In this document: one piece after another, positions 45,336 through 52,476 of the stretch
Position numbering within the stretch: the stretch's first letter is position 1
Layout: every line of letters begins with the position of its first letter
Source of the DNA: Rubrobacteraceae bacterium
GTDB taxonomy: Bacteria; Actinomycetota; Rubrobacteria; Rubrobacterales; Rubrobacteraceae
Direction: 5' to 3'
Length of the DNA: 52,476 bases
Assembly: GCA_030448125.1 (NCBI GenBank)
Contig: JAUJNO010000003.1
Span: forward strand, 120,577 to 173,052
Program-made: the position numbers and the translations under genes
Notes under the pieces: generated by a model
Databases searched by the model: none
What the model was told of the DNA's origin: nothing
What the model saw: only the letters and a program-made list of their open reading frames with translations

Positions 45336-45834
45336 ATGGACCTCAACCAGCGCAAAGAACAATTCAGCAAGTCTTACATACAGGCCGTAGCCTCGGTTGC
45401 AGGCTTCTCGGCCACGACGCCAACAGTCGATGATGACAGCGTTGACCTCACCATTGCAGGAAGGGGCCGCGACGGAACTGTTGCGTCTCCACGGCTAGAG
45501 TTACAAGCGAAAGGCAGGAATGCAACCACAGGCAATGGCAATCACTTTAGCTACAATCTCAAGCTGAAGAATTACGACGACTTGAGAGTGGCTAATTTTC
45601 TGGTCCCCCGAATCTTGGTAGTGGTTTTTGTTCCCGAACAAATAGAATACTGGCTAGAGCAGTCTGAAGAACGACTGCTGATGAAACACTGTGCGTACTG
45701 GGTATCTTTGCGGGGTATGGAAGAGAGCAACAATCAGAACACGGGTTGCGGTTCGCTTACCCCGCTCGAACCTATTTACTATAGAAGCCCTCCAGGATAT
45801 GATGGGGCGAATCGGCAACGGAGGAACCCCGTGA
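45336..45834 (+). pseudogene. DUF4365 domain protein, frameshifted near the end
   Basis: About 165 residues. ATG 45336 starts DLNQRKEQFSKSYIQAVASV, with VDDDSVDLTIAGRG and RLELQAKGR, which is the D...E-x-K pattern of a PD-(D/E)XK-like nuclease fold expected for DUF4365. An extra G near 45752-45754 shifts the frame; the other frame gives VAVRLPRSNLFTIEALQDMM and stops TGA 45832-45834, the usual family end. That stop overlaps a GTG (GTGA), the start of the next gene. Base composition is AT-richer than all neighbours. Confidence 0.75.
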
Positions 45835-46768
45835 AGGTGGCCATAAGAGACACCGATACGCTCAAAAGCATAAAGCCTTGGAGTTTGCCGCGTACTTGCG
45901 TGCTGGTGGTTGGCACGAAGAGCACCGAATTTCAGATCGGGCGGCTGTCTGGACTCTAGATAATGGCTCCGACAGCGGGTACGAAATCCTGTTGCCTTTG
46001 ATTCGCGAAATTGGGGACTATGCAATTCGTATGAGCGAGGCTTTGCAGACGTTGGAGGTCGCTGAGCAGCGCTCCGAGTTGGAGATTATTAACGAGCTTG
46101 CAACCGTAGCTGCCGACGTTGTGCGCGTTAGGGTAGATCACCCGAACACGGCGAACGGCAGCATACTATTGGACGATGGGGTTGGCCTTTTCCAACGTGC
46201 TCGTGAAATGATGTTGTCGGCAGCTTGCGCCACCGTAGAACCGAAGCCTCAATTCCAAACTCGTAAGCCCAGCAAGGCAGTTGAGTACCTTAATGGTGTG
46301 CGCGTAGGTCAGACCGAGCGTGGTAGCTATGTGGTGAATATTATCTCACCGGTAGCTCCAAATCTAAGAGAAGGACAGCTCTTCCCGATTGAGGAGCCGT
46401 TTGAGCGCTCAGTGGTAAAAACCCTTGCTGAAGCATTGGAGGCTACCCGGCTAGCCGCAGAGCGCTCGGCAACTACGGGGAGTGTAGAGTCGTTCATCGA
46501 AGCCATCCCGAAGGGAGTAAGTGCTAATTTGTGTGAGGCTATTGTGGGAATGAATGAGAGCGGAGGTGAATCTGGGTTAGAGATCGGCTTGCGTTGGGCT
46601 CGCAGTCGCCCAGTACAAGACAGCGTGCCTCGCCAAGTACGGCTCTCTCCCGACGCGATGCCTCTCATTCAGGAAGCCGGCCGCCTGTTCCGTGAAACAC
46701 CTCCGAAGGAGGGGTTTGAAGTTGAAGGGTACGTCATTAGCTTGCCAAGGAAGAGGAGGCCAATACCC
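45831..46768 (+). pseudogene. Partner of DUF4365, unknown function, frameshifted and 3'-truncated
   Basis: GTG 45831 gives VKVAIRDTDTLKSIKP; one missing base near 45876 and the next frame continues LEFAAYLRAGGWHEEHRI. About 305 residues follow without signal peptide or membrane helix: IINELATVAADVVRVRV, YLNGVRVGQTERGSYVVNII, EEPFERSVVKTLAEAL, GVSANLCEAIVGM. I know proteins of this type next to DUF4365 genes, but no established function. Past about 46747 the frame becomes antisense of fumarase, so the C terminus is lost; a further shift may occur at the junction. Confidence 0.65.
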
Positions 46769-47334
46769 TTACTGCGCTCGTCGCCATCTCTCGCGGCCCT
46801 CCAGGTACAGATCCCCGCCGTACAGGTCGTTGATTACGACTACGGGGAAGTCCTCGACCACCAGACGCCTCACCGCTTCCGCGTCGAGGTCCTCGTAGGC
46901 GATTATCTCGGCCTCTTTTACGCGCCGGGCGAGGAGCGCCGCCGTTCCTTCGACGGCCCCGAAGTACACGCACCCGTGCTCCCGCATCGCGTCCCGGACC
47001 TCCTCAGAGCGCATGCCCTTGCCGATCATGCCTCGCAGTCCCCGCTCTATGAGGAGCGGCGAGTACGGGTCCATGCGCGAGGATGTCGTCGGTCCCGCCG
47101 GTCCCAAAGGGTGCCCGGGCCGCGCGGGAGCGGGTCCGGTGAAGTACACCACCTGTCCCTCCGGGTCGAACGGGAGGGGATCTCCATTCTCTATCGCCTC
47201 GGCCATCCGGGCGTGGGCCGCGTCGCGCGCGACGTAGATCGTCCCGCTCAAGCGCACGACGTGGCCGGTTTCGAGCGCCTCGATGTCCTCTTTGGAGAGG
47301 GCGTTTCTAGCCGGATGGGCTCCTTCTCGCTCAC
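46769..47334 (-). pseudogene. Class I fumarate hydratase, beta (C-terminal) subunit, frameshifted near its start
   Basis: About 188 residues. GTG 47334 overlaps the alpha stop (GTGA) and reads SEKEPIRLETP; one missing C near 47304-47306 shifts the frame to LSKEDIEALETGHVVRLSG. The body is complete: YVARDAAHARM, VYFTGPAPARPG, GPTTSSRMDPY, LIERGLRGMIGKG, HGCVYFGAVEGTAALLA. With alpha it forms the [4Fe-4S] fumarase (or L-tartrate dehydratase). Being a TCA enzyme, a sequencing error is the likelier cause of the shift. Confidence 0.82.
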
Positions 47335-48173
47335 AGCTCTACCGAGGAGGTGCGGTGGGAGTGGCAGTCGAGGTTCACGGCTACCGGGAAGGCGGCGATG
47401 TGCGTCGGGAAGCTCTCTACGTGAACCGCGAGCGCCGTTACCTTGCCGCCGTAGCCGGCGGGTCCGATGCCGGTCGCGTTGATCTCCTCCAGGAGATCCC
47501 TTTCGAGCTGCGCCAGCTCGGGGTCGGGGTTCGGCTCTCCGGAGGTGCGGGTGAGAGCCTTCTTGGCGAGCTGTGCTGCTTTCTCGAACGGACCACCGAT
47601 CCCGACGCCCACCGTAAGGGGCGGGCTGGCGTTCGGGCCGGCCTTCTCGATGGTCTCGACGACGAAGCGCTTCATCGCGGGGACGCCTTCCGCTGGGGTT
47701 AGCATCTTGAGCGCGCTCATGTTGTCGCAGCCGGCGCCCTTGACGAGCATCGTGATCTTCAGCCCGTCGCCGGGTACGAGGTCGTAGTAAACGATCGCCG
47801 GGGTGTTGTCCCCGGTGTTTGTTCTCTCCACGGGGCTCCTGACGATGCTCTTCCTGAGGTAACCGTCCTCGTAGCCGCGTCTCACGCCCTCGTCTATCGC
47901 CTCCGCTATCTCACCCCTTACGAACCGGACCTCCGTCCCCACCTCGACGAAGAAGACGGCGTACCCCGTATCCTGGCAGAAGGCTATGCACTCCTCGCGG
48001 GCGACCTCGGCATTCTCCAACAGACGCTCTATGACCTCCCGCCCCAGGGGAGATTCCTCCTCGTCGAGCGCCCGTCTCAGAGCCGAGAGGTGGTCTTCGG
48101 GGAGGCGGGTGTTCGCGTCTATGCACAGGTCGCGCACGGCCTGAGTCACGGCGTCTATCAGTATCTCGCGCAA
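47331..48173 (-). CDS. Class I fumarate hydratase, alpha (N-terminal) subunit
   Basis: 280 residues, [4Fe-4S]-dependent lyase subunit. Cysteines that would bind the cluster: FCQDTGYA, KGAGCDNMSALKML and VNLDCHSHR. GVGIGGPFEKAAQLAKKAL is typical of this fold. TTG 48173 is preceded by GGAGG. Tartrate dehydratase cannot be excluded, but nothing else for tartrate use is present. Confidence 0.88.
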   Translation of the reverse strand: MREILIDAVTQAVRDLCIDANTRLPEDHLSALRRALDEEESPLGREVIERLLENAEVAREECIAFCQDTGYAVFFVEVGTEVRFVRGEIAEAIDEGVRRGYEDGYLRKSIVRSPVERTNTGDNTPAIVYYDLVPGDGLKITMLVKGAGCDNMSALKMLTPAEGVPAMKRFVVETIEKAGPNASPPLTVGVGIGGPFEKAAQLAKKALTRTSGEPNPDPELAQLERDLLEEINATGIGPAGYGGKVTALAVHVESFPTHIAAFPVAVNLDCHSHRTSSVEL

Positions 48174-48352
48174 AGCCTCCGCCTCCTCCTTCTTCCGGTC
48201 GCGGCTCCGTTCCCGCTGGAAAGAATAGCATTGGTTTCGTCGCCCCGTCCGGGGCGTGGCGCGACAACTACGCCGTCTTCTTCGCGGCCGGTCGTTCCGG
48301 TTTGCGTGGTGGCGGTGGTTTAGAATTGCCCGGGGGTTCGGAAAGGAGACGG

Positions 48353-48855
48353 ATGGCGGTAAGAGAGGGTTGGCGGGGGCGCTTCTTCGAGGACTTCGAG
48401 GTTGGGGACGTCTACCGGCATCCTCTGGGGCGGACGGTCATCACGACCGACAACGTCTGGTTTACGCTCCTCACCCAGAACACCGCGCCTATACACTTCG
48501 ATCACCACTACGCGGCCCAGACCGAGTTCGGCAAGCCGCTCGTGGATTCGACCTTCACCTTCGCGCTGGTCACGGGCCAGAGCGTTACCGATGTCTCGCA
48601 GAACGTCATGGCGAACCTGGGGTGGGACGAGGTCAGACTCCCGAACCCCGTCTTTGAGGGAGACACCATCTATTCCCAATCCGAGGTGCTGGAGAAGCGG
48701 GAGTCCGGGTCCCGCAATAACGTCGGCATCGTCACCGTAAAGACCACCGGCTACAACCAGGAAGGGAAGGTCGTGATCACTTTTAAACGAACGATCATGG
48801 TCTACAAAAGGGCCACGCCCCAGAGATCGCCCGGCTCACTCCCGAGGAAGAATGA
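48353..48855 (+). pseudogene. MaoC-family (hotdog) dehydratase, frameshifted near the end
   Basis: About 167 residues. ATG 48353 follows AAAGGAG. Hotdog fold with FFEDFEVGDVYRHPLGRTV and the hydratase loop NTAPIHFDHHYAAQTEFGKP (catalytic Asp/His). The frame leaves the family near MVYKRA; one extra G in the GGG at 48810-48812 gives KRGHAPEIARLTPEEE and TGA 48853-48855. Probably (R)-specific enoyl-CoA or mesaconyl-CoA-type hydratase. Confidence 0.82.
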
Positions 48856-48997
48856 ACGCAGCGGTACGCAACGGTCGCCTCGCGCTACGCTGCGGTTCGG
48901 GGTTCTGGCCACCCTGGGCGAGCGCGAAGAGGAAGCAGGCGAGGACGAGCAGCGCCGCGGTGAGCACCACCAGCCCCGTCGTGTAAGCCCGGCGCAT
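48836..48997 (-). CDS. Small membrane/exported protein downstream of the reductase
   Basis: ATG 48997 follows GGGAGGGG and lies 13 bases after the ferric-reductase-like stop. 53 residues: RRAYTTGLVVLTAALLVLAC, one hydrophobic segment ending LAQ, then a basic tail. It overlaps the 3' end of MaoC on the other strand by 20 bases. No family recognised; a real small gene is plausible from its RBS and spacing. Confidence 0.45.
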   Translation of the reverse strand: MRRAYTTGLVVLTAALLVLACFLFALAQGGQNPEPQRSARRPLRTAAFILPRE

Positions 48998-49010
48998 ACC
49001 CCTCCCTGCC

Positions 49011-50360
49011 TCAGACCATGCCGAACCGCTCGGTGTGTATCCGCTCCTCGGTCACACCGAGCCTCTTCAGGGCGTCCTCCGCGGCGTCCATCATCGCGTC
49101 GGGACCGCAGATAAAGTACACGAGGCGCCGGTAGTGCCGCGGCAGGTGCCTGTGTTCTCCGCCGGTCAGGCCCCGGCTTAGAATGGACGCGTCGATGCGG
49201 CCCTTCTCGCCCTCCCAACCTTCTTCGGGGCGGCTCAGCACGTGTATAACCTCCAGGTTCAGCCTGGACTTCAAGCCTTCGATCTCCTCGCGGAAGGTGA
49301 TGCTCTCCTGGTTGCGGTTGCCGAGGAAGAGGTAGCAGGGCCTGACGTCGCCCCGGTCTGCCAGGGTGCGCAGCATGCTCATCAGCGGCGTGACGCCGAC
49401 GCCGGCGCCGATAAAGACGAAGCCCGGGCCCTCGTGGCGATCTATGGTGAACGCGCCGTGGGGGCCATCCAGGTAGACGGTGGTCCCGGGTTTGAGGACG
49501 GCTACGGACGAGGTGAAGTCGCCTGCGGCCTTGACGCTGAGCATCACCCGGTCGGTTCGCTCGGCGCTAGAGGAGATGGAGAACGGGTGTTGGGTGATCG
49601 CGAAAGGCGACTGACCGGCCATGATCCAGGCGAACTGCCCCGGCTCGAAGGTGAAGCCGGCGAAGCCGTCTCGGTCCTCCTGGGGCTTTAATACTATGGT
49701 GTAGGTTTCGCCTCGCTCGGCGATCACCTCCTCGACGCGCCACGACTCCCGGCGGCGCTGCAGCGGCCGGACGACGCGCACCCACACGAGCAGGAGGACG
49801 AACCCGGCCGACATCGCCAGCCACAACGCCCGCTCCCAGGGCTCGTCCACGTAGTAGCCGACCAGGAAGACATGCGCGAGGGCGGTCGCTACGATCACGA
49901 CGCCGAGCAAGCCGTGCGTGAGCTGCCAGAGTTCGTAGCTCACGCGCAGTCTCTTGCGCCAGACCGAGAGCGCCACCAGAACGAGCAACGCCACCGTCGA
50001 GGTCACCGCCATCTTCGCCCGCAACGGCGCGGTTACAGGATCCAGCAGGGCGAGGAACCGGGCGTCTTCTACGAACAGCAATATCGGGTGGGCCAGGATA
50101 AAGAGGAGGGCGACGTAGGCCATCTGCCGGTGGTACTGCAGCACGACGTCCATGCCGAAGGGAGCGGAGACCGTCTTGAAGCGGGCGACGAGGGCGAACT
50201 GCAGGCCCATCATCGCCAACCCCACGAAGCCCAAAGCCACGGAGAGGTTGATGAGGAACCCGCGGCCGGGCTCAGGCCCCGACCAGGCGAAGACAAGCGG
50301 GGCGACGGCCACCGCCAGGTACACGAAGATCCAGAAAGCCCCTTGGACCGCCACTCTCAC
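49011..50360 (-). CDS. Ferric-reductase-like transmembrane flavoprotein
   Basis: 449 residues. Six N-terminal helices with heme-ligand-like histidines (YHRQMAYVALLFILAHPILL, LWQLTHGLLGVVIV, TALAHVFLVG), then a FAD-binding barrel (HPFSISSSAER) and NAD(P)H domain (GAGVGVTPLMSML, VYFICGPDAMMDA). It moves electrons from NAD(P)H across the membrane, possibly to Fe(III) or oxygen. GTG or ATG start near 50360; the long run upstream is non-coding. Confidence 0.9.
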   Translation of the reverse strand: MRVAVQGAFWIFVYLAVAVAPLVFAWSGPEPGRGFLINLSVALGFVGLAMMGLQFALVARFKTVSAPFGMDVVLQYHRQMAYVALLFILAHPILLFVEDARFLALLDPVTAPLRAKMAVTSTVALLVLVALSVWRKRLRVSYELWQLTHGLLGVVIVATALAHVFLVGYYVDEPWERALWLAMSAGFVLLLVWVRVVRPLQRRRESWRVEEVIAERGETYTIVLKPQEDRDGFAGFTFEPGQFAWIMAGQSPFAITQHPFSISSSAERTDRVMLSVKAAGDFTSSVAVLKPGTTVYLDGPHGAFTIDRHEGPGFVFIGAGVGVTPLMSMLRTLADRGDVRPCYLFLGNRNQESITFREEIEGLKSRLNLEVIHVLSRPEEGWEGEKGRIDASILSRGLTGGEHRHLPRHYRRLVYFICGPDAMMDAAEDALKRLGVTEERIHTERFGMV

Positions 50361-50643
50361 GGCTTTACTCTACCTTTCCGATAACTACCATCGCGGCGTT
50401 CGTTCCAGCGCATGCGGAGAGAAGATCACGCCCAGGCTCTCGTAGTTGCTCGAACCGTCTTCCCTCTTCATGCCACGTTCGTTCCTCGGGACATTATGCC
50501 AACCGGGCATGGAGAGTGGTAGAGAAAAGAGAGCCGTCTTCCAATTTGCCCGGTGACCGGCAGGTCCAAGGTTCTTCCTGGGTGTGGAAGCCGACCCGGA
50601 CGAGAGACTTGAGCCTGGTCTAGATACACGGTAAGGTCGGAGG

Positions 50644-51648
50644 ATGATATCTCACGAGAAACGGTACAGCGGGTCCCTGGTCGGCCAGTGCCTCGGCGAC
50701 GCTCTGGGCTTCGTCGTGGAGGGCGAGCCTCCCGAGGTCTGCCGAGAGTACGTGGAGGGGACGTTGAGGACCGGGCGTGCCGGAGAATACGGTCGCGAGC
50801 CCTTCCAGTTCGGCCAGTATTCGGATGACTCGCAGCTCGCGCGGGAGCTGTTGCAGAGCTACGCGGCGCGCGGGCGGTTCGACCCCCGGGACTACGCGCG
50901 CCGGATAGCCATGATCTTCGTGGAGAACAGGATCGTTGGCCGCGGGCGGGCGACCGAGCAGGCGGCCTGGCGTCTGGCGGCCGGCGTACCCTGGGAGGAG
51001 GCCGGAACCCCCGCCCCATCGGCCGGCAACGGGAGCGCCATGCGGGCAGGGCCGGTAGGGTTGCTCTTCTTCGACGACCCCGAGGAGATGGTCCGGGCGG
51101 CCCACGACCAGGGGCGCATCACCCACCGGGACCCGCGCTGCTCGGCCGGGGCGGTCACTATAGCGGGCGCCGTGGCGCTGGCCGTTCGGAGCGGAGGGAT
51201 CGGGGCGGAGCGGTTCCTCTCCCAACTCGCCGAATGGGCGGCGCCCTTCGAGGAGTCGGTCGCCGGCGCTCTCCGGCAACTGGAGGAGTGGGTCTCCCTG
51301 CCCCCGGAAGAGGCAGCAACGTTCGTCTCCGGGATCGGGCGGAACCCGGATTACGAGGGAGACGGGTGGCGGGGCATATCGCCGTTCGTCACGACGAGCG
51401 TGTTGTGGAGCCTGTACTCGTTCTTGAGGAGCCCCGGGGACTACTGGGAGACCGTCTGCACGGCGATCGCCGTCGGCGGGGACGTGGACACGACGGCGGC
51501 CATGGCCGGAGCTATAAGCGGGGCCTACCTGGGACTCGACGGGATACCCGAGCAGCTAGCCCGGCGCGTCACGGACCGGGGGACCTGGGGCTTCGACGAG
51601 CTCGTCGAGCTGGCTCACCGTTGTTACCGGTCAAAGGCGCGGCATTGA
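50644..51648 (+). CDS. ADP-ribosylglycohydrolase (DraG/ARH family)
   Basis: 334 residues. Metal-binding motifs GSLVGQCLGDALGF, FGQYSDDSQLARELL (Asp pair), SAGNGSAMRAGPVG and GGDVDTTAAMAGAISGAYLG. The family removes ADP-ribose from proteins or small molecules with two Mg ions. The usual T-D-D is S-D-D here, a common variation. With the macro-domain protein at 34973 it gives two separate ADP-ribose reversal enzymes in the window. Confidence 0.9.
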   Translation: MISHEKRYSGSLVGQCLGDALGFVVEGEPPEVCREYVEGTLRTGRAGEYGREPFQFGQYSDDSQLARELLQSYAARGRFDPRDYARRIAMIFVENRIVGRGRATEQAAWRLAAGVPWEEAGTPAPSAGNGSAMRAGPVGLLFFDDPEEMVRAAHDQGRITHRDPRCSAGAVTIAGAVALAVRSGGIGAERFLSQLAEWAAPFEESVAGALRQLEEWVSLPPEEAATFVSGIGRNPDYEGDGWRGISPFVTTSVLWSLYSFLRSPGDYWETVCTAIAVGGDVDTTAAMAGAISGAYLGLDGIPEQLARRVTDRGTWGFDELVELAHRCYRSKARH

Positions 51649-51739
51649 TGCAGAGCCGGTTCGCTCTTCGTGCCGGATCTGTTGGAGGGACGCGTTTCGG
51701 GGTAAAAGAGGAGCCGGAAGCTAGAGGTAGGGAGGGTTC

Positions 51740-52476
51740 ATGAAAGCGGTGATCATGGCAGGAGGTAAGGGTACGAGGCTCCGGCCGTTGACGAGCAACC
51801 AGCCGAAGCCCATGATCTCGATAGTCAACAAACCGTGCATGGAGCACATCGTGGACCTGCTCAGGCGCCACGGCTTCGAGGACGTGGTAGTCACTCTGGA
51901 GTACATGCCAGAGGTTATCCAGGGCTACTTCGGCGACGGGTCCGAGTGGGGGATGAAGATCGAGTACTCCGTTGAGGAGGAGCCTTTAGGCACGGCCGGC
52001 TCGGTGAAGTACGTCGAGGACCGGCTGGGGGAGAGGTTCGTCATCGTCTCGGGTGACGCTTTGACGGACGTGAACCTGACGGAGGCTCTCTCCTTCCACG
52101 AGGAGCGCGGGGCCGAGGCCACCCTGGTCCTCAAAAAAGTCGACGACCCCTCAGGGTTCGGCATAGTGACCGTCGAGGAGGACGGGCGCGTCACCGATTT
52201 TATGGAGAAGCCCGACGAGGAAGAGGTCTTCTCGTACACGGCCAACACCGGCATCTACATCCTGGAACCTTCGGTGCTCGCTGATATCCCGGAGGGGCAG
52301 GAGTACGACTGGGCCAAGGAGCAGTTCCCGAGGATGCTGGAAGAGGGGCGACCCCTGTACGGTTACGTGATGGAGGGCTACTGGGAGGATATCGGGAACA
52401 TCGAGCAGTACATGGGCGCGCAAAGGGCCGTGCTGGACGGCGAGGTCGAGGGGGTTGAGCCCGCGGGGGAGCGGCT
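51740..52476 (+). CDS. NDP-sugar pyrophosphorylase (mannose-1-P guanylyltransferase-like), cut by window end
   Basis: 245 codons seen, running off the end. ATG 51740 follows GGGAGG (51730-51735). The nucleotidyltransferase signature is AVIMAGGKGTRLRPLT, with QPKPMISIVNKP, EEEPLGTAGSVKY and VSGDALTDVNL. Relatives in this group of bacteria are often fused to a phosphomannomutase; whether this one is cannot be seen. Would supply GDP-mannose or another NDP-hexose. Confidence 0.9.
   Translation, partial: MKAVIMAGGKGTRLRPLTSNQPKPMISIVNKPCMEHIVDLLRRHGFEDVVVTLEYMPEVIQGYFGDGSEWGMKIEYSVEEEPLGTAGSVKYVEDRLGERFVIVSGDALTDVNLTEALSFHEERGAEATLVLKKVDDPSGFGIVTVEEDGRVTDFMEKPDEEEVFSYTANTGIYILEPSVLADIPEGQEYDWAKEQFPRMLEEGRPLYGYVMEGYWEDIGNIEQYMGAQRAVLDGEVEGVEPAGER

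Noticed and set aside
50385..50471. 28-residue minus-strand ORF upstream of the ferric reductase
   Set aside because: Weak start signal and no familiar sequence; likely chance.

Overview
The window is high-GC DNA with tightly packed genes, many GTG/TTG starts and 4-base ATGA/GTGA overlaps. The gene set points to a Rubrobacter-like, deep-branching actinobacterium: a GH63 mannosylglycerate hydrolase (known from Thermus and Rubrobacter), an ArsR-type mercury regulator of the actinobacterial kind, DUF2231/DUF4383 membrane proteins, CDGSH protein, UMF1 transporter, class I fumarase split into two subunits, and an NDP-sugar pyrophosphorylase. The genus is inferred from content only.

Layout. 0-5 kb: a giant CtpI-like P-type ATPase broken by a frameshift, then a ~700-base non-coding stretch. 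5.5-9.5 kb: a mercury operon (merA, ArsR regulator, MerT/MerC-like and MerE-like membrane proteins, TlpA-like thioredoxin lipoprotein, CcdA) behind a promoter that contains a perfect inverted repeat. 9.6-15 kb: small stress/membrane genes (DoxX, SufR-like regulator with its own palindrome, two DUF2231 proteins, CDGSH, DUF4383, NmrA-like). 15-24 kb: mannosylglycerate hydrolase, a decayed SDR, MntH, UMF1 transporter, NagA, a universal stress protein and an amino-acid permease, several of them frameshifted.

24.2-34.6 kb (minus strand): one compact ten-gene operon for heptose and glycan assembly. It has a GmhA-GmhB fusion, HldE, three GT9 heptosyltransferase-like enzymes, two further glycosyltransferases, an SDR and an aldehyde dehydrogenase, with a good promoter at 34733-34761. 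The genes give sedoheptulose-7-P to ADP-D-glycero-D-manno-heptose and then transferases; no HldD epimerase is present in the window. 35-39 kb: macro-domain protein, then (minus strand) an acyl-CoA operon whose CoA-transferase carries a C-terminal chorismate-mutase-like domain. 39-41 kb: two exported proteins, one a long Pro/Ala-rich protein with membrane segments at both ends. 41.4-45 kb: a DUF35/thiolase-like pair, a small monooxygenase-fold protein and a decayed ABC1 kinase.

45.06-46.77 kb is an AT-richer patch unlike its surroundings. It holds a DUF4365 protein and an overlapping partner of unknown function, both frameshifted, and the partner is cut off at its 3' end by the fumarase gene. 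This two-gene module is the best candidate for an undescribed system, though this copy looks dead. 46.8-52.5 kb: class I fumarase, MaoC dehydratase, a ferric-reductase-like flavoprotein, an ADP-ribosylglycohydrolase and a truncated sugar-nucleotide pyrophosphorylase.

At least ten otherwise well-conserved genes are broken by a single missing or extra base, nearly always in a run of 3-5 identical bases. This looks more like assembly error than biology for most of them, and it should be resolved before any is called a pseudogene.
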